A DNA stretch of 64,000 bases, taken from NCBI GenBank assembly GCA_037355855.1, contig CM074761.1, positions 868,001 through 932,000 on the forward strand, read 5' to 3'. Source of the DNA: Pseudo-nitzschia pungens. Its lineage: Eukaryota; Bacillariophyta; Bacillariophyceae; Bacillariales; Bacillariaceae. The position numbers were made by a program, and so were the translations under genes. Of this stretch, positions 45,783 to 56,913 are shown in pieces; positions within the stretch are counted from its first letter, which is position 1, and every line of letters begins with the position of its first letter. The notes under the pieces are model-generated. The model saw nothing but the letters and a program-made list of their open reading frames with translations, was not told the origin of the DNA and searched no databases.

Positions 45783-48700
45783 ATGACGGAGGACAACGTC
45801 GTCCACGATTGGTCCGCCTTTCGAGACGACAGCGGCCAGATATTCTATCACAACAGCAAAACCGATGAAACATCGTGGGATCCTCCTCCCGATAACGAAC
45901 CCTTCAATCCGGTGGAGAGCGACGAAACCGCTTCCGGTGAAAAGGGCAACGACAAAGCCAATGGCGATGGCGCTGACGATGCCAATGGAGATGGCGAGGA
46001 GGCAGAGACGAGAACCGCTGGAGATTGGGTGGAATACATCGACGACGAAAAGGGAGAGCCGTATTACTTCAACACCGTTACGGAAGAAACGGTTTGGGAA
46101 CGCCCCCCGGAGTTTGATGCTTCCGAATCCGAAAACCAGGACAATGGAGATGACAGTGCGTCATCGGCAGTGAAGCAGGAAGCCAAGGAGGAACAAGCAA
46201 CAACCGTTGGGGAAGCCGGAGATTGGATGGAAGTACAGGATGATATGGGGAACACGTATTACTACAACGAAAGAACGGAAGAAACATCCTGGGAACGTCC
46301 GGAAAACTTTCCAGATTCCAAGGCAGACAACAAGACTGCGGCCGAATCGACAGAACCCGTGTCGTCGCCCGTTGATCCTACGAGTTCTTCCGCAGACAAA
46401 ACCGAAGAGAGTCAACCTAGCAGCAGCTCTGGAGATTGGGTGGAAGTACAGGATGATATGGGGAACACGTATTACTACAACGAAAGAACGGAAGAAACAT
46501 CCTGGGAGCGACCGGAAAACTTTCCAGATTCCAAGGCAGACAACAAGACTGCGGCCGAATCGACAGAACCCGTGTCGTCGCCCGTTGATCCTACGAGTTC
46601 TTCCGCAGACAAAACCGAAGAGAGTCAACCTAGCAGTAGCGCCGGAGATTGGACGGAAGTCCAGGACGACACGGGGAACACCTATTACTACAATGAAAGG
46701 ACGGAAGAAACATCCTGGGAGCGACCGGCAAACTTTCCAGATTCCAAGGCAGACAACAAGACTGCGGCCGAATCGACAGAACCCGTGTCGTCGCCCGCAG
46801 GTCCTACAAGTCCTTCTGCAGACAAAGAGAGCCAACCTAGCAGCAGCACCGATGCTTGGGTGGAAGTCCAGGACGACGAGGGACAAACCTATTACTACAA
46901 CGAAAGAACCGAGGAAACTTCCTGGGATCGACCGCCCGGCCTTCCACGAAAAGAAGAACCAGAAGTGAGCAGCACGTCGCCGGCACAACCGAAGAGTCCT
47001 TCCGTAAAGAAGGAGGACGAAGCTCCCGACAACCAAGCGGCCAAGGATTGGGTCGAGGTCCAGGACGACGAGGGACAAATCTATTACTACAACGAAAAGA
47101 CGGAAGAGACATCGTGGGATCGGCCCGCCGGGTTTAAAGCCGGCAGTGCAACAGACAAGGCAACCGAAGACGACGAAGTGGCAACCAAACAGGAGGAGGA
47201 AGCCGACGCCAAATCCGCGGGGAATTGGATCGAAGCCAAGGACGACGAGGGCCGGACGTATTACTACAACGAAACCACGGAAGAAACCTCGTGGGATCGA
47301 CCCGCTGGGTTCGACGGCGGGAAGGAAAACGCCACGGCCATAAAAGAAGAACCGGAAACAGATGAGGCAGTTAAGAAAGAGGACGAAGAATCCCCCGATA
47401 CCGACATGAGCGGTTCCGATGGGGATTGGGTCGAACTCCAGGACGATGAGGGAAGGACGTATTACTACAATGAGAAAACCGAGAAGACAACGTGGGACCG
47501 ACCGGCGTCGATGGATCAATCCAAGGATGCCGACGCTCCAAAGGCCGAGACAGCACCCGGTACCACCGACGACAGAGCCGATGGGGCATGGATCGAACTT
47601 CAAGACGAGGAGGGACGAACCTATTACTACAACGAAGACACGAAAGAAACAACGTGGGAACGACCGGAAACCTTTGTCAAGCAGGACGACAACGATGCCG
47701 GGGTGTCACCAGTTCGTCCGCAAAGTCCCGCCGACGATCAGCAAGAAGACGATGGCGCTCCTGTTACAGCCGGGGACTGGACGCGTTACAAAGACGACGA
47801 GGGACGATTCTACTACTACAATGCCGAGACGCAACAGACCGTTTGGGACAAACCCCCTGGCTTTGATGACCTCCTCAAAAAGGCGACGGCCGAAAGCGAG
47901 GCGGATGACGACGACGCGGACGGGGGCATGGAGCTATCGCCTCCGAGGCCACAAAGTCCCGACGACGCTTCTCCGGTTCAGACGGAGGAAGTACCCGAAG
48001 AAGAGGTCGTAGATCCAGCGGTGAAACGACTCGAGGAAGCGAGGCGCTCCCTCACGCAACCCGACGCCATCATGGAAACCGGTACGTGCAACCCGTTGGA
48101 AAAAACGTGTATCTGTGCCGTGTCGCACACCCCCGCAATGGTTCTCGCGCCCACTCACCAATGCTCGCGAATTTTGGAAAGGCATTTTGTCGCACCTTAC
48201 CGAGGTTGTCAAGGGCGACGGTCGAAACCCGAAGAATGCCATCCAGGCACTCGCCGAAAGTGCGCACGGACAAACCGCCGTTTGCGGCCTCCTCGGTCGG
48301 TGGCTCGCCGACCTCAAGTCCCAGACCTCTGCCTCCTCCGGCACCGCGGATGCCGCTGCCCACGCGAAACGTTTCCAAAAGTCGGCGGACGACATCCGAG
48401 AAATGACCCAGGAGGTCGTCAACCGCATCGTGAAGGAAAGCTTTACGCACAAGGGCGGGGACAACATTCTGGACCTGTCGCGATCCGAGGCCGCATTTCT
48501 GGAGGACATGATGGACTCGAATCGATGGAGAAAGCTTCTGATCGATTTGTCGGCTTCCAACAAAGACAGCGCGTTATTGATGTATTGTTTGCAATCCATT
48601 TCGAAGCGGGGACACCACCGAGAGATCGCCCGAAGGATCAATCAGTCGGAGCACTTTCCCGTTTTCAACGCCATGTTGGCATCGGAACTCGCTGTGATTG

Positions 48701-50337
48701 GAAAAATATCCGTTTCGTCGTGCCACGATCACGATACGTCGATCAGTCTCAGCGAGTTGGTGGGTGACCTTCGACGAATCTGTACCTCAACGTCCTACAC
48801 CTGTAAGTGAAAAGTCGCGAAAATTCGCATGGTTTCGGATGGTTTCTGTTCGGAGAGTTGACCAATTGATCGAAATTCTAACGACGCAAACATTTACCAA
48901 ATTTCAGACTTGTACGGCTTTGAAGTACTTCGATTTCAGATCCAAAAGGCGAAGAGTGATGCTTCGGCCATGGCCGAAAAGGACCGATTGCTCTACGAGC
49001 GAGTCATTCGAAAGTGGGAAAGGTTGCTCGAGGTTTTGCAGGGTGACATGATTGATCCTTCTTCATCCATCGGGTCCACTCCTCTCTTTCGAAAACGACG
49101 TCTGGATGTAGCATGCACGATAAGTGACCTTCATCAGAGGCAACGCCGCCGCATACACCCAGACAGGGATTGCACTGGTGAAGGCGATTCCTCTTCTTCC
49201 GAGACACCTTATGGAATTGACGATGATCGACGGAATGAGATTGAATCGTCCATACTAACATTTTTGAGAAGGTACTGCATAGGGTCCCAACTAGACGACA
49301 CACTTCTCGATAAAATGTTACCAAAGACAGAGAGTGAAAACGAGACAAAATTCATTGGAAACCTCTTGGTAAATTACCCCATTACGATCGAAGCTCTGTT
49401 GGGATACCTTTACAAACCCGGGCAACGAGTCGGCATTATGTCCCTACGGCAAAAATGTGGACGTCTGACTGCTCTAGCGGTTGTGGCCGCAGAGAGACTG
49501 TCGTTAGAGGAAGCAAGAAAGATCAATCCAAACATTGCAGAGCCAGAGAATGACGAGGAAGCCCTCACACGCATGCTTCTACAGGGGAGCCAACTTTGCG
49601 AACAGCTAGAAAACATGGTTTCCTTTATCGTCACAACCGATGCTATCAAAGGCAACGGACCTACTCATAACAGTCCCGGTGAACAAATTTGTCACTTGGC
49701 CGTAAAGTGTGCACCTGTGTCACAGGGTGTTGCGATGTGGGCACGGGAAATTACGAGGGGGGGCGAATTTGTCTCTTCAGCTTCGTACGCATCAATTTCA
49801 CCCAGCATTATGACCCTGGTTAGAATTGTATACTTGCACCATCCGCTCACACGAGACGATGTTTGTGATGTGGCCTTTCAGTTTTTGAAACATTCTAACT
49901 CCGAAGTTGTGTACCACACAATGACGACCCTAAAGGAACAGAGCCTAAGGCTCCTGCTCTTTTTGTGCACCAAGGGTGAAGCTCCTATTGTGTTCGATCA
50001 ATTGATGACCTTGTTGAAAGATCCGGGGCGGTCCGGTCTGGATGCCTCGTTGATCCGATACTTTATCAGTGGATTGCTCCAAATTGCGAGCCCACCATTC
50101 TCGATCCCTTTCATCCGTTCGCTAATGATGCTGCTAAAAGCACCTGCAAGCGTAGACGCAATCAAGACACAATACTTTGACAAGGAAAGCAAGAAAAGCT
50201 TGATGTCAATAATGGAATATCTCAAGACTAGAACAAGTGGAGAGCTAGATGCCAGACCTTTGGCCAAAGAAGATGTATCTCTGATCAACTCTGTGATGTC
50301 AATATACAACTCCAATCCTAGTAATTCGGTGCCTTGA
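45783..50337 (+). CDS. 11 x WW domain array fused to NELF-C/D (TH1)
   Basis: Three exons, 45783-48081, 48182-48802 and 48908-50337. The introns (100 bp GTACGT...GGAAAG and 105 bp GTAAGT...TTTCAG) are both phase 1 and yield 1449 residues. The first exon encodes eleven WW domains starting near residues 9, 80, 146, 217, 288, 357, 421, 480, 547, 601 and 664; each has both Trp and a YYYN-type aromatic block, of the Prp40/TCERG1-like kind that binds Pro-rich or phospho-Ser-Pro ligands. Acidic Ser/Pro linkers separate them. From about residue 745 (RRSLTQPDAIMET) to the end the protein matches TH1, the NELF-C/D subunit that holds RNA polymerase II paused: TYLYGFEVLRF, LLGYLYKPGQRV and DASLIRYF with ASPPFSIPFI correspond in order to the human protein. 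Likely nuclear. An internal Met near 47929 could give a form without WW domains. Confidence 0.88.
46218..46850 (+). repeat. 213-bp tandem coding repeat inside the WW array
   Basis: Three consecutive units begin at 46218, 46431 and 46644; the first two are exactly 213 bp apart and nearly identical, the third is 207 bp after loss of two codons. Each unit encodes one WW domain plus its linker (PDSKADNKTAAESTEPVSS). The near identity of DNA, including silent positions, shows recent duplication or gene conversion, while the outer WW units have diverged. Confidence 0.9.
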
Positions 50338-50524
50338 ACGGATGTACTAAACGACGAAAGCTATTTTATAGCGAAACGATCAATTAAAGCAAAGTTTCAA
50401 ATTCTGCTTCTTTAGTCTTTATCGATCAAACTGTCATTAATGACATCTGAAATTGTTGTGATTCCTTCTATCGTTGACTGCTCCAACGGAGTGTTTTTTC
50501 GCGTCATCACGATTGCAGTTTTGT

Positions 50525-52203
50525 TCAATCGAATAGAGATTCCGCACTCTTTTTGTAGTCAAAGTTGACGTGATCTGTAAACCATGGCCTTGCATACATG
50601 AGATACAGAATGCGGCGGCTTCCGGAAACGCCATCATCTTTCTTTTTCTTGGGAATCTTTTTCCTCGCAGCAGTGTCAAAATTGTCGTCACAACTAATAG
50701 CCCCGTCTGTATTCCCCAGCTTCCCAAAGAGGTTTGCGGTGCCCCGATGGCATACACGGTAATCATAAATCAGAGCATCGCCGCATTTCAAAACTGGTGC
50801 GATGATTGCTTCATCCTTGCTATTATCCTCGTTGCCTTCGCTATTGTCGTCGGCCTCGTCACTATCACTTCCTACTTCGTCCTCATCTCCACCATCATCA
50901 CTTGTTCCATTGACCAAACGCAATTTCTCGTCGGGCGACTCCCACTTGTGAGAATTCGGTATAAACTCCGTGGGACCCTTTTCGATCGATCCGTCCGCGT
51001 CTTCCAGTGGCAAAAATACGTTCAATGCATAGGGTGGCAGACTCGCCTGCAACATCGCGGATTGCTCCCGAGGCAACTCCGGAAACAACGGGGTCCCATC
51101 TTGGTGCCACGGTTGATCGCACGAGCCGGGATAACTGAAAATCAGTCCGGCATAAACAAGTTTCACATCTTCGTTTGTGTCGCTGCCGCCGTCCGCCGTC
51201 GCCGCCTCCTGCTCCCAGCAAATTCTGAATGACGGGATACACTTTTGGGTTTTGCAAAACCGTTCGTCTGATTTCAGCCATCGACTCGTCCTTTTCCAGC
51301 GCATCAAAAACGACGTCTGTTCTTCCCTTGCACCTGGATGCGGCCTCGCGAAATCGAAAGGTTTCCCTCGAGTGATGGATATCGCGGGCTTTCAGAGCTT
51401 CATTCAGCTTCCTTTGGAGGGCTTTTGCCGCCGGCAAGACGACGTCTCGGAGAGGGTTGTTGTGACCACCACCACCACCACCACTGTTACTACTGCTGCT
51501 ACTGTCATCATGATCATCCCCATTGGAACCTCTCTCTGTATCGATCACATTCCGTATGACGCACAGCCCGTGTTCGCGAACAGCGTCCGCCGTCTCTTTC
51601 GCTCTCTCGTTCTCATCATCGAGAAGAAAAAACCCATTCTCTTCGTCTACTTCTTCGTTGCTGAAGACGCCAGGAAAATCCAGGGCTTTCCGCAGCAAAG
51701 GACGACGCTCCGAACGATTCTTTCGAACTCTCAACGTCCTTCGAATGCTTTCGGCGTCGTTGGTGTTTCTCTTCTCGTTCGTTGCGCGAGCTTCTGCTGT
51801 TTCTTGTGTTTTTGAACTGTTGGCAACCTTCCATTGATGATGATTCGAACGCGGAGCTGCCTTTATCGCGGAGTTGTCGAAGAGTGACGCTGTCGATGAG
51901 GATCCTTTGCCCGCCGCAACCCGATTTTTGTTGTCGAAGATGGAATCCATCAACGAGGGGGAGGCGTCGCTGCCCGTGCTGTTCTCGCGACCAAATATGG
52001 AACCCATCAACGACGACGACCGATTCTTGGAAACTCCGCTGTCACCATCATTCTGAATGGCGTCACCCCCTTCTTCGTTGTTTGGCCTTCTTGTCTTTTC
52101 TGGCTTTCTTTTTCCGCTCTTTCTTGCCCCGGTCCTGCTTCGCATCCGAAGCATCGGTGGCAGCGGGCCGCTTTCGTTTCTTTCTTTCCTCCGTCTTTGG
52201 CAT
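50525..52203 (-). CDS. PhyH-type 2OG-Fe(II) dioxygenase, frame broken twice
   Basis: Minus strand, starting at the ATG at 52203 (MPKTEERKKRKRP, a basic N-terminus like a nuclear signal). Three frames follow one another: the first to about 52070, the second to about 51200, the third to the stop at 50525. Each change is +1, the first at a GAAGGGGGTGAC run and the second inside a GGC-rich loop; I see no introns there. Dropping one base at each gives 558 residues. The first third is basic, Ser-rich and disordered. The catalytic domain starts at AVREHGLCVIRNVID, then QNPKVYPVIQNLLGA, LIFSYPGSCDQPWHQDG (iron His and Asp), FIPNSHKWE and VCHRGTANLFG (distal His). This fits the phytanoyl-CoA dioxygenase superfamily. 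An acidic Asp/Glu/Ser insertion lies before the distal His. Substrate unknown. Confidence 0.7.
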
Positions 52204-52915
52204 TGTGTAAATAATGGTTTTTGTGAATTGACAAGATTACTGTTTGATCTTGCAGCGTGCTCGTTGCCAATCGGCGGCACCCGGAATGTTTGACCTCGTC
52301 GCCGAGGCCGAATATGAATGGGAGGCAACTCCATCCGGCACGGACTGTGAGTTTGCCTTGCAAAGGATTTTGGTTGCGACCAAGTGGGTTTGGCGTACGA
52401 GTACAAGTAAGGTTACAAATACCGATTTGTCACAAACATAACTGGTAATTACGGAAGGTTATGTGGCTGTCCTTCACCTCTGGACTTTCGACTTTCGATT
52501 GACACTCCGCTACGAACTCCAATCGTGCACTCTTAGTCGTGTTATGGAATCATTCGAGCTAAGATTACCGCCGGTAAACCTCATGTAGAACGCAAACCAA
52601 CGGACAACATCCCTGCCCATCACCATAGACTTGGTTGTTGGCTGGTTCCTGTCAAATGTCCGTGTCGTATCGCTTTCCTGTACGCACTTGGGAAATTACT
52701 AAGTTGCTACAGAACACTACAATGGACCGTCGTTATTTCGCAGTTCCAGCACAGCAGGCAATTCCTAAAACCATGGGCTACTAAAATCATTACTGTACTA
52801 CTACAACAACAAGAAGAAGTATTCTGCTGTGTGTGACCTGGGGTTTGCATTCTTGCTGCTACTGCCCCGTTATACCGACTGGATTACGTAACATCAATTT
52901 TTGTATCACGGCAAT
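52204..52915. other. intergenic
   Basis: Promoter region of the PhyH-type gene and 3' region of the peroxidase. An exact GTAAGGTTAC lies at 52407-52416, about 200 bp upstream of the PhyH-type start codon. No further coding frame is supported. Confidence 0.5.
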
Positions 52916-55239
52916 CTACCAAAATTGGTACCATGGTTTGGGACCAACCGGAACGGCAAGCTCGGGTACGCCCAATGCCAAGAGTTTGCCAAACGCCGTC
53001 GCAAAGTCCTGTAGAATCAGAATCGAATAAAAAGAGTAGTAATTGCAACGATGCATTGGTAATTTATGAGTGCACTACTCGTGTCCGAGTTTGGTCCAAC
53101 ATCCTGCAACAAATGCCAAGCGTTTTCCCGATGGACACCGGACGATGATGCATGGACATTCTTCTTACCGTAAAGAATCGATCTTCGTCCTTTGCGTAGA
53201 TCTCGACGTATTTCTTGAAGGCCGGCTCCATGACGAGAACCATATCGGAGGGAAGCATCATGAGCTTGCCGGTTTCATCCTCGTATTGATAGGGGCCCGT
53301 CCAGTCCTTGCCCTCGTGTGTCAATTTGGGAGACCATCTAGAAAGAAACCGCAAAGCGAGAGATCGAAATCGAGAGGGACGGACAGACAATCAATGATGA
53401 GGTCATCGCGCGAAGGAGTGCCGGCACGGCCAAACATACATTCTCCAAAAGATTCAGAATAAATCCCACCGATTCATTCACTCGATGGGTCGTCCACCGG
53501 TCCGCGCTTTTTCCACCGAACCGTTCGCGAATCCAATCCGGTGGCGGATCGACATCGACAAACAAACGGTCGGTCACTACACTCACCGCTGCTCGATCAA
53601 GAGACGAAAGTACTCGTTGGAAAAGGTCGTCTCCGCAAAGGTCCACGGACCCCAGAAACCGCTGTCCTGGGTGTGGCAGCGTCCCATGGCGTGCGCGCCC
53701 ATCAAGGCGACGATCTCCGCGTCCGTAAAGCCCATGCGGTAAAAGACCTTTCGGACGCCCTCGACGGTCTTGTCCCGGCCGCCGTAGTCGGCATCGGGCA
53801 AACGGTCGTCGGGGTCCGAGGTCGATCCGTCCTCCATGTCGATGCGACCGGTGCTGTACGGGATCTTTGGACCGCCCGATTCCTCGACGGCAACTGAATA
53901 AAATAAAAGGCGCGAGAGAAACGAGAGAAACAAAACAATTCATTCGTCAGCGGAAATATCGGGGCCAAGCAACCGGCAATCTCAAAAACTGCGAGGGGTT
54001 CGCGACGACAACGCGTGCCATCGTCCCGCATCGCGCGAACGATACGTACCGACGCCGGCGTATGTGTACAAATCGGCGTACGACAAATCGGGGAACTCGG
54101 CCTTGACGGGTTCCAACGAGGCCCGAGCTCGATCCAAACCCTGGGTTCCGATCGGAAGCGAGAAAACGAGACAGCAGTAATTAATATATATCCATCAGGT
54201 GATGACGATGACGATTGCGATGACGATGACTTTTTTCAACAGCTACAGACAGAGACGGACCGCGGAACACCACCGCGTCCCAAACCATTACTATTATTTC
54301 TACGCACCGCATTGTTGCCGTATGTGGCCTCGGGAGCGAATCGCATGCGCGCCCCGTTCGATCCACCGCTGTTGTCTTCCTTCTTGTAGGTTCCGCAGCA
54401 GTGCCACGCCAAGCGAATGTAGGTTCCGGCCCTGTTCATTAATTAACACGAAGGAAAGCGTTCGAGAGACAAAGAGTCAGCAAAGCAAAGCAAAGCCAAG
54501 CCGCGAAAGGTTTCCTCCCCCCCCCCCAAAAAAAAGTTGACCATTTCCGAAAACCGCAATCCATCGTTCCGCGATCCGTTCGTTCGTTCGTTCGCGAATC
54601 GACAATCGACGACGACTTACAAGGAAGATCCGTCGCCCCGCTTTTCGGCATCGTCGTCTACGATTTTCATGATGGCTTCGCGAACCTTGCCCATGTCCAC
54701 GGCGGCCTCCTTGGCGTGGGCATCCCGGAGAGAGTACAAAGTGACCGAAGCGGTAAAGGCAGCTGGGGCGGCCAAGCGCTGATCGTCGCAGCAGAGCGCA
54801 TCGAAAAACACATCGGATCGCAACGCAACGCAACAGATCGCAACGCAACAGATCGCAACGCAACACAACACAACGCAACACACACTCGCGGTGAGAAGAG
54901 CACGACCAAAGAAACAACTGCCTTCTTTGAACCATACAGCAGTAGAACCATACAGTACCGGTATGCTCCGGACTACCTCGAACACACTCGTCATGATGGA
55001 TTCCGCCGATTCCTTGGGTGCGGCCTTCGAGCGCGGTCTCCCGCCCCGCTTCGAACGATTGTCATCTCCGACGATCCTTGATCGCAAGGCCGGCGCTCTT
55101 CCCCGGTCTCGGGATGCTACCTCGTCCCCGAATCTCTGCCCTCCCGAATCTCGGTGGTAATTACCCCATCGTCGTCGCCGCTCCTTTCCATCTCACAAGG
55201 AAGACTTACGCTACCGATTCGGGCATAGTTCACGAACAT
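52916..55239 (-). CDS. cytochrome c peroxidase-type class I haem peroxidase, seven exons
   Basis: Minus strand exons 55239-55210, 54778-54621, 54431-54308, 54140-54050, 53893-53587, 53337-53169 and 53008-52916. Every junction is GT-AG and the phases (0,2,0,1,2,0) give 323 residues without a stop. Exons 2-7 are firm; the first is inferred from a good donor and the mitochondrial-type presequence [20 protein letters not shown] that results. Distal Arg69, Trp72 and His73 lie in [11 protein letters not shown], the proximal His202 in GAHAMGRCH and Trp218 in GFWGPW, exactly 16 residues after that His as in yeast CCP, where this Trp forms the radical that reacts with cytochrome c. [15 protein letters not shown] and [11 protein letters not shown] are class I features. 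It removes hydrogen peroxide, probably in mitochondria. An ascorbate peroxidase or hybrid specificity is possible. The first intron holds an (ACGCA)n-like array near 54815-54880. Confidence 0.87.
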
Positions 55240-56913
55240 CTTGGGGAAATTGAAATTCAATCAAAATCTATTGGAATACACAAAGTGCGAGGGAACGGCG
55301 ATGACGCTTCGAGATGATGCGAGCGGTGGTGCGTTTTGTGTTTTGTGTTTGTTTTTGTGACCGCTCGGGGTGGGGAGGCGCTGGGAACGGGTGGGAAAAG
55401 ATTTCCCCGTTGCGAAGCAGGCGGAGGCAACAACCGGCAACGCAACGAATCAATCAAATCGTCTCTCCCAACTGTTCTTGCGCGAGGGGCATCCATCCCC
55501 CCCCCCCCAATGGTGTGAAAAAAAAAAAGGCGAAGGACTCACTCACTCACTCGCACTCCCTGGGGGGATGGGGGAGGCTTCGTATATCCAAAAGATCGTG
55601 TCAATCAATCAATCAAGCGAGGCAGGCTCTATGGAAGTTTCGGCGGTATGGATGCCCTTCAAACTTGTGTGCGAAGCTTTGACGCATGAGACACGTGCCA
55701 TCGAACGAGAACCTCCCCGTTGACTCAGTATTCCCAGTGCGATGTATTCCAATGGAATCCAACGGTTTCAGTTTCCCCCTTTTAAATATAGCCATCCAAA
55801 ATTGAAGTATTTTTCAGAATCATATTATCAATGCGTTGCTTACATAAGGTTACTGTGTTTGACGGAGTCATAAAGATAACGGAGGCGGCATAGTTTTCGA
55901 GTCTCGTGGGTTCCGTGCTCATACCTCAATGAAAAAGGAATTAGGGATTAAAATTTGAATACCGTACAAGAAGAATGGATCCCAAAACGAGGAAGGCCTT
56001 ACCATACGGTAAGCTTACCGGTATCTTACGAAACTATCGGAACAAAAGTAGGAAGAGAAATACGGTACGATACGGTTCTAGTTGCCGGTAATACCGTAGT
56101 AACCTGATTCATACCAAGCCAAAGTCTTCCCTCATGCAAATCTTACTTGTACATTGAAGATTCGGCCTGTCAGCTCAAAGCTTTCCTCACACGACGAGTA
56201 AACCTTACTTCATACCAAGAACCTAGCACCACTATTGCTGACAAAACATAGCATGTTACCCATAATTAGTAGTAGTAAAGTACTACTAGGAGTCAAAACA
56301 ATGCAATACTACTACTACTAGTAGTAGTAGTAGTAGTAGTAGTAAGATTACTGTGCTGCTGCTGTAGGAGGAAGAAACAACAAGAAGCAAGCCAACTAGT
56401 GGTGGTGGTACTACATGACTGCCGCATTCAGAGTAAGGTTACTCGTACTCAGTGGACTCTCAAAGAAAACGATGACAGCAGCTTATCGTTAATCTTACTC
56501 CTGCAAGCATCCTGTTTTGAATCTAGAACGAGGAAATCGATGCATGCTCTCAGTACCGTAGTACGCATCGGATACTACTACTAGTATGAAGAGTGTTCCC
56601 ACGCTTCCAACATTTGACGTCTCCATCCAACGACTCTACTCAAAAGTTAGTCGTAGTAGTATTGTTTCATGGGATACCATGCTCGCTACACGTACCGTTA
56701 ACAACCATAGTTAAATTTTGTTTAGTTTACGTCTACCAATTATATCAGTATTATAGTACATCATCATGATTTGTTGACTGTAGTATGACAACAGGAGATA
56801 GTAGTCATTTCGACGACCACATGGATTGCATATTTCAAGAACCAAAATAGCAAGGTTCATCGAGAAGAGGAGGAGATACACGTTATCTAAGCCCCTGGGT
56901 GTTCCGACTTTGA
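55240..56913. other. intergenic with microsatellites
   Basis: No gene supported. It contains a C run with a following A run near 55498-55530, a (TAG)n microsatellite at about 56305-56345, an exact GTAAGGTTAC at 56433-56442 and several TACCGTA blocks. The open frames near 55310-55720 are low in complexity. Confidence 0.5.

Noticed and set aside
46161..47603. 480-residue open frame on the minus strand opposite the WW array
   Set aside because: It is the mirror of the repeated GA-rich WW coding sequence. Its translation is Arg/Phe/Val/Leu-rich with no domain, and it exists only because the sense repeats lack stops in that phase.
48082..48181. separate genes for the WW array and the TH1 part
   Set aside because: The 100-bp gap has a consensus donor, a single in-phase AG and restores the exact TH1 reading frame; the linker before it already matches the TH1 start (PDAIMET).
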